A stretch of DNA of 6,483 nt from Candidatus Scatomorpha stercorigallinarum (GTDB taxonomy: Bacteria > Bacillota_A > Clostridia > Oscillospirales > Oscillospiraceae): contig DVOV01000100.1 in NCBI GenBank assembly GCA_018713375.1, forward strand, positions 1 through 6,483. The letters run 5' to 3'. The position numbers and the translations under genes were made by a program. Under the pieces are notes generated by a model. That model was not told the DNA's origin. It was given only the letters and a program-made list of their open reading frames with translations, and did not search any database. Shown piece by piece: positions 1 to 5,661 of the stretch (position 1 is its first letter; the number at the start of each line of letters is the position of its first letter).

Positions 1-90
1 CTTGCCTTCTGGGGCGGCTTGTCCTGCGGACTCGCCGCGCTATACTTTGGGACGTATGGCGCGCGACAGCTTTTTCCCCTTAGAGACTTA

Positions 91-111
91 CCGGCCCGCT
101 CTGCGGGCCGG
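91..111. repeat. GC-rich hairpin, 9-bp stem
   Basis: CCGGCCCGC (91-99) and GCGGGCCGG (103-111) pair perfectly around a TCT loop. No T-tract follows on either strand close enough to call a terminator. It is the first of a run of palindromes between base 90 and base 305. Confidence 0.7.
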
Positions 112-127
112 CGTCGGGGAGTTTGGT

Positions 128-145
128 GGCCGCGGAAGCGCGGCC
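128..145. repeat. GC-rich hairpin, 7-bp stem
   Basis: GGCCGCG (128-134) and CGCGGCC (139-145) pair perfectly around a GAAG loop. It is seen directly in the sequence and its function is unknown. Confidence 0.65.
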
Positions 146-189
146 TTCGGCGCAACTGCCGATTCCGGGGCACAACCCCCTGGCGAGCT

Positions 190-204
190 GCCGGCGAAGC
201 CGGC
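190..204. repeat. GC-rich hairpin, 6-bp stem
   Basis: GCCGGC (190-195), GAA, GCCGGC (199-204). It sits directly before the dispersed repeat at 216-304, where the better preserved copy at 2250-2399 has a larger double-hairpin unit. It may therefore be a decayed remnant of that unit; this is an inference. Confidence 0.5.
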
Positions 205-215
205 TGAGGGGCGGC

Positions 216-304
216 GGAGGTTTGTACCTCTTACCAAAGGAGTGCAGACTTTCGGCACCCCTCCGGCCGCCTTTCGGCGGCCACCTCCCCTTAAAAGGGG
301 AGGC
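216..304. repeat. Dispersed palindromic repeat, copy 1
   Basis: Bases 216-270 match 2306-2360 at 48 of 55 positions by eye, including the shared core TTACCAAAG and the shoulder CACCCCTCCGGCCGC. Two hairpins follow. The first is GGCCGCC (265-271), TTTC, GGCGGCC (276-282). The second is CCTCCCCTT (284-292), AA, AAGGGGAGG (295-303). In the second copy both hairpins keep their outer bases, but the inner stem and loop bases differ while still pairing. Both copies are followed within about 40 bases by CAGCGGCGCGAGC. It carries no coding sequence and is not a terminator of recognisable form. Confidence 0.8.
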
Positions 305-405
305 GAGGGGCTTGCAGCAACTCAGCGGCGCGAGCAAAGCCACAAAAGACAGCATTTACCTACGCCACGCACCAAAGCGTTTTTTGGGGGTGGCACGTGG
401 GGGCC

Positions 406-423
406 GCAGGGGCCAGCCCCTGC
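406..423. repeat. 8-bp hairpin next to the ridA stop
   Basis: GCAGGGGC (406-413), CA, GCCCCTGC (416-423) lies five bases beyond the ridA stop codon. The same 8-bp arms occur at 2616-2633, three bases beyond the stop of the transporter gene. On the minus strand no T-tract follows, so it is not a classical intrinsic terminator for ridA. On the plus strand it is followed by TTATTTT, so it could stop transcription coming from the left. It may also protect the 3' end of the ridA message; this is an inference. Confidence 0.6.
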
Positions 424-428
424 TTATT

Positions 429-800
429 TTACGCCTCGGCGATGACTTCGACCTCGCAGAGCATGTTCTTCGGCAGGGTCTTGACGGCGACGCAGCTGCG
501 GGCGGGCTTGCCGGTGAAGTAGCGGCCGTAGACTTCGTTGAACGCGCCGAAGTCGCCCATGTCGGCGAGGAAGCAGGTGGTCTTGACGGCCTTCTCAAAG
601 GAGCTGCCGGCGGCTTCCAGCACGGCGGCCAGGTTGCGCATGACCTGTTCGGCCTGCTCCACCACGCTGTCGCTGACGAGGTCGCCGGTGGCGGGGTCGA
701 TGCCGCCCTGGCCGGCGGTGAAAACAAAGCCGCCGGAGACGATGGCCTGGGAATAGGGGCCAATGGCGGCGGGGGCAAGGTCGGTGTGGATGACTTTCAT
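429..800 (-). CDS. ridA: RidA family enamine/imine deaminase
   Basis: The product is a 123-residue protein, the usual length for the RidA (YjgF/YER057c/UK114) family. It has GPYSQAI at residues 14-20, GQGGIDPATG at 30-39, and the C-terminal signature PARSCVAVKTLPKN. Arg101 matches the active-site arginine (Arg105 in the E. coli protein) and Glu116 matches Glu120. Family members act as cytosolic trimers and hydrolyse reactive enamines and imines such as 2-aminoacrylate and 2-aminocrotonate to keto acids plus ammonia. These compounds damage PLP enzymes if left alone. The ATG start at 800 is supported by AGGAGG at 815-810, nine bases upstream. The gene is divergent from the methionine gamma-lyase, which makes this kind of intermediate. 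The presence of the arginine favours a true RidA over the inactive-type Rid subfamilies. Its exact substrate cannot be read from the sequence. Confidence 0.95.
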   Translation of the reverse strand: MKVIHTDLAPAAIGPYSQAIVSGGFVFTAGQGGIDPATGDLVSDSVVEQAEQVMRNLAAVLEAAGSSFEKAVKTTCFLADMGDFGAFNEVYGRYFTGKPARSCVAVKTLPKNMLCEVEVIAEA

Positions 801-834
801 GTAGAGTGTCCTCCTTTATGGAATGTGTAAAATT

Positions 835-863
835 ATTTTAGCATAATTCATGCAAAATGGGAA
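835..863 (-). promoter_or_regulatory. Predicted ridA promoter (extended -10)
   Basis: Read on the minus strand there is TTCCCA (863-858, 4 of 6 to consensus), a 17-base spacer, then TAAAAT (840-835, 5 of 6), preceded by TGC, which gives an extended -10. Transcription would begin near 828, leaving a leader of about 28 bases that contains the ribosome site. Confidence 0.6.
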
Positions 864-892
864 TTCACAAATTGAAATTTTGGTGATAAAAT
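864..892 (+). promoter_or_regulatory. Predicted methionine gamma-lyase promoter
   Basis: TTCACA (864-869, 5 of 6), a 17-base spacer, and TAAAAT (887-892, 5 of 6) with TGA directly before it as an extended -10. Transcription would begin near 899. The -35 box abuts the -35 box of the divergent ridA promoter. Within the spacer, AAATT-GA-AATTT (869-880) is a perfect small palindrome that could be an operator, though AT-rich palindromes of this size also arise by chance. Confidence 0.65.
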
Positions 893-934
893 ATAAACAG
901 TGACCGGCTAATAACGTGCAGGAGGTAAATTTGC

Positions 935-2131
935 ATGAAAGACATCCAGAATTCCGGTTTCTCCACCCAGGCTGTCCACGCGGGCAACGAAAAAAATCCC
1001 TTCGGCGTCCTTGCGACCCCCATCTATCAGACTTCTACCTTCGTTTTCGACTCCTGTGATCAGGGCGGGCGCCGTTTCGCCGGGCAGGAGCAGGGCTATA
1101 TCTACACCCGTCTCGGCAACCCCACCACCTCCACGCTGGAGCGCAAGGTGGCCGCGCTGGAGCACGGCGAGGACGCCGTGGCTACGGCCTCCGGCATCGG
1201 CGCCATCGCCAGCACGATGTGGACGCTGTGCAAGGCGGGCGACCATGTGATCGCCGACTCCATCCTCTACGGCTGCACCTTCGCCTATCTGGAGCACGGC
1301 ATGACGCGCTACGGCGTGGAGGTCTCCTTTGTCGACACCTCCAACATCGAGGAGCTGCGCGCCGCCATGCGCCCCAATACCCGCGTCATCTACATCGAGA
1401 CGCCCGCCAACCCCACGCTGAAGGTGGAGGACGTGGCCGCCATCAGCGAGCTGGCCCACGCGCAGGACCACCCGGTGGCCGTCGTCTGCGACAACACCTT
1501 CGCTTCCCCCTACAACCAGCGGCCGCTGGACCTGGGCTGCGACGTGGTGGTGCACTCCGTGACCAAGTACCTCAACGGCCACGGCGACGTCATCGGCGGC
1601 ATCGTCGTCGGCAAGAAGGACTTCATCGGCCAGGTGCGCATGTTCGGCCTGAAGGACATGACCGGCGCGGTCATGGGCCCCTTCGAGGCCTATCTGGTGC
1701 TCCGCGGCCTCAAGACCCTTGAGGTGCGCATGATCCGCCACAACGCCAACGCCCAGGCCGTGGCCGAGTGGCTGGACAAGAATCCCAAGGTCGAGAAGGT
1801 CAACTACCCCGGCCTGGAGAACTTCCCCGGCCACGAGCTGGCCAAGAAGCAGATGCGCAACGGCTTCGGCGGCATGCTCTCCTTCGAGATCAAGGGCGGC
1901 CGCGCCGCCGGCGCCAAGCTGCTCGACTCCTGCCAGCTCTGCACCACCGCCGTCTCCCTCGGCGACGCGGAGACCCTGCTTGAGCACCCCGCCAGCATGA
2001 CCCACTCCACCTACACCGCCGAGGAGCTCATCGAAGCCGGCATCTCCGAGGGCCTGGTGCGCATGTCCGTGGGCCTGGAGAACATCGAGGACATCATCGC
2101 CGACCTGGAACAGGCCTTCGCGCAGATCTGA
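935..2131 (+). CDS. megL: Methionine gamma-lyase (PLP enzyme)
   Basis: This cytosolic PLP enzyme splits L-methionine into methanethiol, 2-oxobutanoate and ammonia, and relatives also act on cysteine and homocysteine. It has 398 residues, the same length as the Pseudomonas putida enzyme, and belongs to the Cys/Met metabolism PLP family. Visible residues are Tyr57 and Arg59 in YIYTRLGNPTT (phosphate binding), the catalytic Tyr112 in LYGCTF, Asp186 in CDNTFASPY, Lys211 in SVTKYLNGHGD (Schiff base), Lys240-Asp241 in FGLKDMTG, and Arg376 in VRMSVGLE. Cys114 corresponds to Cys116 of P. putida and, with Lys240-Asp241, argues for gamma-lyase rather than cystathionine synthase or lyase, which usually lack this cysteine. 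The ATG is set by AGGAGGT at 920-926, eight bases upstream. It is a single-gene unit, divergent from ridA, and its stop codon touches a repeat carrying a terminator. O-acetylhomoserine sulfhydrylase is the main alternative and is less likely. Confidence 0.93.
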   Translation: MKDIQNSGFSTQAVHAGNEKNPFGVLATPIYQTSTFVFDSCDQGGRRFAGQEQGYIYTRLGNPTTSTLERKVAALEHGEDAVATASGIGAIASTMWTLCKAGDHVIADSILYGCTFAYLEHGMTRYGVEVSFVDTSNIEELRAAMRPNTRVIYIETPANPTLKVEDVAAISELAHAQDHPVAVVCDNTFASPYNQRPLDLGCDVVVHSVTKYLNGHGDVIGGIVVGKKDFIGQVRMFGLKDMTGAVMGPFEAYLVLRGLKTLEVRMIRHNANAQAVAEWLDKNPKVEKVNYPGLENFPGHELAKKQMRNGFGGMLSFEIKGGRAAGAKLLDSCQLCTTAVSLGDAETLLEHPASMTHSTYTAEELIEAGISEGLVRMSVGLENIEDIIADLEQAFAQI

Positions 2132-2249
2132 CCAGGCTGCGCCTGGAGGCAGATGCGCTGCGCGCCGGTCTACGGCAGGCAAGCAGAAACTTATAACAGA
2201 AAACCCGCGGGGCGCTGCCCCGCGGGTTTTGTTCTACGCGACGTAAAAG
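2131..2249 (+). repeat. Dispersed terminator-bearing cassette, copy A
   Basis: It begins at the last base of the megL stop codon with CCAGGC-TGC-GCCTGG (2132-2146). It continues with a GC-rich part, then GTCTACGGCAGG (2168-2179), GCAGAAAC and TATAACAG. A 14-bp terminator hairpin (2200-2230) follows, then CTACGCGACGTAAAAGCC. Bases 6359-6483 repeat the whole order with about one indel before the hairpin. A third, shorter match (2452-2500) has only the first part. Confidence 0.8.
2200..2235 (+). terminator. Intrinsic terminator of megL
   Basis: AAAACCCGCGGGGC (2200-2213), loop GCT, GCCCCGCGGGTTTT (2217-2230), a perfect 14-bp stem, with TTTTGTTCT running out of the 3' arm. It lies 69 bases after the megL stop. 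On the minus strand it is followed by TTTTCTGTTAT, so it can work both ways and could also stop transcripts coming from the transporter gene. Confidence 0.88.
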
Positions 2250-2399
2250 CCTCCCCTGCCGTGCAGGGGAGGTGGCGCCTGCGCAGCAGGCGACGGAGGG
2301 GTGTTGGAGGTTTGCTCATCTTACCAAAGAACCGCAGACCTTCGGCACCCCTCCGGCCGCACTAAAGTGCGGCCACCTCCCCTACAATGTAGGGGAGGC
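2250..2399. repeat. Inverted pair of double-hairpin units (repeat copy 2)
   Basis: The left unit reads CCTCCCCTGC-CGT-GCAGGGGAGG (2250-2272), TGG, then CGCCTGC-GCA-GCAGGCG (2276-2292), then CGGAGGGGTG. The right unit (2347-2399) is the same design inverted: CACCCCTCCG, GGCCGCAC-TAAA-GTGCGGCC (2355-2374), then CCTCCCCTAC-AAT-GTAGGGGAGG (2376-2398). Both units thus share the shoulders GCCTCCCC, GGGGAGGTGG and CGGAGGGGTG around two hairpins whose inner bases differ. The spacer between them (2306-2346) matches that of the copy at 216-304. The element is non-coding and lies between convergent genes. Confidence 0.8.
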
Positions 2400-2451
2400 T
2401 TGGGGTTCCTACAACCCAGCGGCGCGAGCGAAGCGAAGCCTCCTGCGGCCG

Positions 2452-2500
2452 CCAGGCTGCGCCTGGAGGCATCTGCCTGCGGCCCGTTCTACTGAAAGGC
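2452..2500 (+). repeat. Partial third copy of the cassette head
   Basis: CCAGGC-TGC-GCCTGG (2452-2466) followed by GGCA, TGCCTGCGGCC and TTCTAC resembles 2132-2172 and 6360-6399. The match fades after about 2500, and no terminator hairpin or CTACGCGACG block follows. It appears to be a truncated copy in the same orientation. Confidence 0.65.
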
Positions 2501-2532
2501 TTCCGACAGTGAGGCGCACAGCGCAAATACCT

Positions 2533-2560
2533 GCGGCCGTTGGCCGCCGGTTTTCTCTTT
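2533..2560 (+). terminator. Possible terminator-like hairpin
   Basis: GCGGCC (2533-2538), GTT, GGCCGC (2542-2547), then CGG and the T-rich run TTTTCTCTTT (2551-2560). The stem is short and separated from the T-run by three bases, so this is a weak call. It would serve plus-strand transcripts that escape the megL terminator. Confidence 0.35.
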
Positions 2561-2564
2561 GGAG

Positions 2565-2607
2565 TCTGAGGGGTTTCTTTTGGCGCAGTCAAAAGAAATC
2601 TCTCAGA
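2565..2607 (+). repeat. Long hairpin, 18-bp stem with two G-T pairs
   Basis: Arms 2565-2582 and 2590-2607 surround the loop GCGCAGT. The inner nine pairs, TTTCTTTTG with CAAAAGAAA, are perfect. The outer nine include two G-T pairs (2573/2599 and 2571/2601). These stay paired as G-U in plus-strand RNA but become C-A mismatches in minus-strand RNA. The hairpin lies about 30 bases past the transporter stop codon. Confidence 0.65.
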
Positions 2608-2615
2608 ATAGGTTT

Positions 2616-2633
2616 GCAGGGGCCCGCCCCTGC
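2616..2633. repeat. 8-bp hairpin next to the transporter stop
   Basis: GCAGGGGC (2616-2623), CC, GCCCCTGC (2626-2633). The arms are identical to those of the hairpin beyond ridA at 406-423, and it sits at nearly the same distance (three bases) from the stop codon of its gene. No T-tract follows on the minus strand. Confidence 0.65.
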
Positions 2634-2636
2634 GTC

Positions 2637-3782
2637 TTACATCCCTCTGCGTTTGGCTTCCCGCGCGGCGAGGGCCTGCTGCAATATGGCGTAGAGCATG
2701 GCGCAGATGGGCGCGCCGAGCAGCGCGCCGGTGACGCCGGCGATGTTGCCGCCCACCAGCACGGCACTGAACACCGCCACGCCCGGCAGGCCCACGGACT
2801 TGCCCACGACCTTGGGGTAGATGAAGCTGCCCTCCACCTGCTGCAGGCAAAGGATGAACACCATGAACAGCAGCGCCTTCAGCGGGCTGGTGATGAGGAT
2901 GAGGAAGGCGCCGATGATCTCGCCGATGAAGGAGCCCACGAGCGGCACAAGGGAGGTTACGCCGATGACGACGGAGATCACCTCCGCGTGCGGGAACTGG
3001 AAGATGCGCATGCCGATATAGCAGAGCACGCCGAGGATGAGCGAGTCCATCAGCTGGCCGGCGATGAAGTTGGTGAAGGTCTCGGAGGCCATGTTGGCGA
3101 TGGTGACGAGGCCGCCGGCCGCCCGCTGGGGGAGGAAATTCGTCGCCACGCGGCGGGCGAAGGCGCAGATCTGCTCCTTTTCCGCGAGCACGTAGAGGGC
3201 GATGACCAGGCTGAACAGCCCGTCCACCAGCGCGCCGGCCACGGAGGTGCCGACGTTGGTGGCGGTGCCGATGATGTCGCCCATGCTGGACGTGAGGCTG
3301 TCGATGAACTGCTTCGTGGCCTGCGACCAGTTGATGCTGAGATCCAGCAGCTCGCCGGATTCGAGGTTGAAGCGCTCGAGCACATGCTCCACCCAGCCGA
3401 TGAACTGCTCCACATAGGCCGGCAGGCTCTCTGCCACGACCACCACCGTGTCGATCAGCCGCGGGAGCAGCACGGCGAAGAGGATGACCACCACGCCCAG
3501 CGTGACCACCAGCGCGCCGACGATGGAGAGCGGCCGCCGCAGCCGCCGCACCGGCGCGCGGCGGTCCTCCGACATGCCGTAGAGCAGGCGCTCTTCAAAG
3601 AGCTTCATCGGCACGTTGAGCACGAAGGCCAGGGCCAGGCCCGTGATGACCACGCTGAACACGCCCCAGACCGTCCGCACCGCGCCGTAGATGGCGCCCA
3701 GGTTCTGCGCGGCCGTGAAGAGCGCCACGGCGAAGGTGATGATGAGCAGTATCGTGCGCACCGTGCGCCGGTCGAGTTTCAA
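2637..3782 (-). CDS. AI-2E family transporter (multi-pass permease)
   Basis: The product is a 381-residue integral membrane protein of the AI-2E transporter family, named after the E. coli autoinducer-2 exporter TqsA; most members have other or unknown substrates. Hydrophobic segments fall near residues 9-28, 38-59, 85-110, 180-200, 236-258, 265-298 (probably two) and 302-315, with a final pair around 334-370. A polar, partly amphipathic stretch at 111-165 sits between the third and fourth. The family signature near the C-terminus is clear: QQVEGSFIYPKVVGKSVGLP (314-333), followed by the glycine-rich GGNIAGVTGALLGAP. The start is TTG at 3782, with AAGGGGG eight bases upstream and an in-frame stop just before it; the next methionine is residue 59. 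It is a single gene, convergent with megL, with its own promoter. The substrate is unknown, and no luxS or lsr gene is nearby. Confidence 0.92.
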   Translation of the reverse strand: MKLDRRTVRTILLIITFAVALFTAAQNLGAIYGAVRTVWGVFSVVITGLALAFVLNVPMKLFEERLLYGMSEDRRAPVRRLRRPLSIVGALVVTLGVVVILFAVLLPRLIDTVVVVAESLPAYVEQFIGWVEHVLERFNLESGELLDLSINWSQATKQFIDSLTSSMGDIIGTATNVGTSVAGALVDGLFSLVIALYVLAEKEQICAFARRVATNFLPQRAAGGLVTIANMASETFTNFIAGQLMDSLILGVLCYIGMRIFQFPHAEVISVVIGVTSLVPLVGSFIGEIIGAFLILITSPLKALLFMVFILCLQQVEGSFIYPKVVGKSVGLPGVAVFSAVLVGGNIAGVTGALLGAPICAMLYAILQQALAAREAKRRGM

Positions 3783-3797
3783 GCCGCCAGCCCCCTT
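3780..3797 (-). promoter_or_regulatory. Ribosome site that fixes a TTG start
   Basis: On the minus strand AAGGGGG (3797-3791) stands eight bases before TTG (3782-3780). The reading frame is closed by TAA at 3800-3798, so no ATG or GTG start further upstream is available. This makes TTG the start of the transporter gene. Confidence 0.75.
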
Positions 3798-3820
3798 TTA
3801 CCCGTTGATATATCATTACC

Positions 3821-3849
3821 ATAATACACCGACATTATCGACTCGGCAA
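3821..3849 (-). promoter_or_regulatory. Predicted transporter promoter
   Basis: On the minus strand TTGCCG (3849-3844, 4 of 6 to consensus), a 17-base spacer and TATTAT (3826-3821, 5 of 6). Transcription would begin near 3814. It lies between the transporter start and the terminator of the upstream unit, so the transporter is probably transcribed on its own. Confidence 0.6.
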
Positions 3850-3860
3850 CAATAATTATT

Positions 3861-3894
3861 GAAAGAAAAGCCGCGGGGCGCACCCGCGGCTTTT
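3861..3894 (-). terminator. Intrinsic terminator of the tetR unit
   Basis: AAAAGCCGCGGG (3866-3877), loop GCGCA, CCCGCGGCTTTT (3883-3894), a perfect 12-bp stem. On the minus strand it is followed by TTTTCTTTC. It starts 11 bases after the stop codon of the membrane protein gene and closes the tetR-membrane protein unit. It lacks the flanking cassette sequences found around the terminators at 2200 and 6427. Confidence 0.9.
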
Positions 3895-3904
3895 CCGGCC
3901 GTGT

Positions 3905-5631
3905 TTATTCCAGTTCGAGCGTGGCCAGGGGCGTCAGCACCTCTTCGCCGGGGGTGAAGGTGACGGTGACGCGGTCGCCGGGGCTGAGCACGGCGGCCTC
4001 CGGGCAGTCGGCGGCGCTGATGGTGTACCAGCCCTCCTCGCCCTCGAAGGAGAGGTAGAAGAGCGTATTGCCGTCGATGACAGCGCTGCGGACGGCCTCC
4101 ACGCGCGCGCTGAGCGTCTCGCTGCCCTCGGCGGAGCCGGGGAGCGTGCTCACATGGATGTCGTTTTGCAGCAGCAGCTCCTCATAGTTCTCCACGCACT
4201 CGTCCACGCTGTTGCCGATGGCGACGATGTTGTACTGCTGGACGTTGACCATGGCGTACATCTTGACGAGCTGGCTGGCGTCCTTGAGGGCCATGAAGTA
4301 CGTGGGCTGGCCGCCGGTGTTCAGCAGCAGGGGGGCCGTGGCCTGGTAGCTGTACTGCTGCACGGCGCCCATGGCGCTGGCCATGGCGCTGCTCTCCTCC
4401 GCGCCGGCGCAGGGGTAATAGCGCGCTTCCTTGGTGCGCTGGTTGACGAGGATGAAGCCGATGTTGCCGCGGTCGCCGGTGACGGAGGTGATGCCCGTAT
4501 AGAGCCACACGTCGTCGTCCTGGGCGACATAGTTGTAATGGGCGGTGGACTCCGTGCAGCCGCTCTGGCCGAAGAGGCTGTTCCAGAAGCCGCCGTGGTA
4601 GAGGCCGTAGTAGTTGTACTGCTCGAGGATGAGGCCGGCGGTGAACACGCGGTCCACCCACTGCGGCACCTCGGAGACGTCGTAATACGTGCTCTCGCCG
4701 GTGACGGCGTTCACCAGCACGGCGCCGATGGCGTCCTCGCCGCCGAAGAGGCCCACGCGTTTGGTGACCACGGTGGCCACCCAGTAGGGCTCGCCGTCCT
4801 CGTTGACTTCAAAGTTGACGTCCGAGAAGATCTTCGTCGGGTACTTGAAGCGCAGGTAGCGGTCGATGTCGCGGAAGAAATACTCGCTGGGCGAATAGCG
4901 GATGCCCTGGTCGATGCGGGCCACCTCCACCTCCTGCGTCACCATGTCGATGACGAGATAGGCGGGGATGCCGGCCTTCTGGTTGTTCAGCCACTTGAAC
5001 ACGTCGCCGTAGTTGAGATAGGTGACGCGCACGGGGCGGTCGTGGTAGTTGATCTGATAGCTCTCCGGGTTGACCTCGAACTGGCTGACAAGGTCGGCCA
5101 GCTCGCCCAGGCGGCGCGTGGCGAGGACGTTGGCGGAGTCGAATCGAGCATGGGGATCTGGTCGAAGGAGATCTCGGCCACCTCGCTGGCGAAGTCGCCG
5201 TCCTCTATCGGCAGCAGGGCGGCGTAGTCCCGCGCGCGGAACACCTTCCAGCCGATGACCGTGCCCACGACGGCCACGGCCAGGCAGAGGCAGACGACAT
5301 AGAACGGCACGGCCGCGCGCTTGCGCGCCGTGGTCACCCACTCGCGCGCCCCGCTGGCCTGCGCGCCGCTGAGCAGCAGCGTGCACACGCCGAAAACGGC
5401 GCACAGCAGGATGATGAACACGTAAAGGTCGCCGGAGTGGATGTTTATGGCCGGCAGGCGGAAGTAAAAATACAAAAAGCCGAAAACAAGCGTGACGGCA
5501 AGGGCGATGAGCAGGCTCTTGCCGCGGGAGAGCGTTTTGCGCGGCTTGCGCGGCTTTTTCTCGCGCTGCGGCTGAAAGCCGTAGTCTCCGCCGTTGGGGT
5601 CCTGGCCGAAGCCTCCAAAGTTGAATTGCAA
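3905..5631 (-). CDS. Three-TM protein of unknown function, frameshifted
   Basis: I cannot name a function. The frame from the TTG at 5631 gives a polar start (KKPRKPRK at 25-32), membrane segments near 39-57, 69-89 and 107-131, and then a run ending IPMLDST. Coding sense then moves to another frame at about 5138, beginning SANVLATRRLGELADLVSQF and running to the stop at 3905. If joined, the protein is about 575 residues. The positive N-terminus and the basic loop between segments two and three place the large C-terminal part (about 440 residues) outside the membrane. That part has IPAYLVIDMVTQEVEV, then IGAVLVNAVTGESTYYDV, and an acidic beta-rich tail that may be a separate small domain. The bases fit one missing nucleotide, or a five-base duplication (TCGAT, TCGAC), and no slippery heptamer is visible. 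AGGAGG stands eight bases before the TTG. It is the second gene after tetR, which suggests joint control. Confidence 0.75.
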
Positions 5632-5646
5632 TTCCTGTTCCTCCTA
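5629..5646 (-). promoter_or_regulatory. Ribosome site that fixes a TTG start
   Basis: On the minus strand AGGAGG (5645-5640) is followed after eight bases by TTG (5631-5629). An in-frame TAG (5646-5644) overlaps the ribosome site, so no earlier start exists in this frame. This is the second TTG start in the window. Confidence 0.8.
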
Positions 5647-5661
5647 AATGTTGTTGCGTTC

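Larger units (their letters stand above)
1..405. other. Gene-free stretch with clustered hairpins
   Basis: No convincing gene lies here. Open frames exist on both strands, but their translations are rich in Arg, Pro and Gly, run through palindromes, and lack a ribosome site. The stretch contains three GC-rich hairpins (91-111, 128-145, 190-204), a dispersed palindromic repeat (216-304), and a weaker imperfect hairpin at 364-394 (GCCAC with GTGGC, enclosing CCAAA with TTTGG). A plus-strand frame open from base 1 to a stop at 205-207 starts with a hydrophobic run and could be the tail of an upstream gene. The part after about base 85 reads like repeat DNA, so I do not call it. Confidence 0.6.

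Noticed and set aside
1..207. Plus-strand frame open from the window edge with a hydrophobic start, possible tail of an upstream gene
   Set aside because: Only about 25 residues look protein-like before it enters GC-rich hairpins. There is no upstream sequence to test it, so it stays unsupported.
123..830. Plus-strand open frame covering the left repeats and the ridA complement
   Set aside because: It runs through palindromes and then antisense to ridA. Its composition is that of a shadow frame.
908..2182. Minus-strand open frame opposite methionine gamma-lyase
   Set aside because: It has low-complexity Ala/Gly/His/Val composition and no ribosome site, and the plus strand encodes a full-length enzyme with all active-site residues.
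2131..2640. CRISPR array
   Set aside because: The repeats are few, palindromic, of unequal length and in both orientations, with no regular spacers and no cas genes.
2637..3782. Naming the transporter TqsA or a quorum-sensing exporter
   Set aside because: The family is broad with mostly unknown substrates, and no AI-2 synthesis or uptake genes are present in the window.
2559..3824. Plus-strand open frame of about 420 codons opposite the transporter
   Set aside because: It is His/Glu/Asp/Arg-rich, has no ribosome site and crosses intergenic hairpins. It is the complement of the transporter codons.
5134..5151. Programmed -1 ribosomal frameshift
   Set aside because: No slippery heptamer or obvious downstream pseudoknot is seen at the junction, and the zero-frame product past the junction looks like shadow sequence rather than a functional end.
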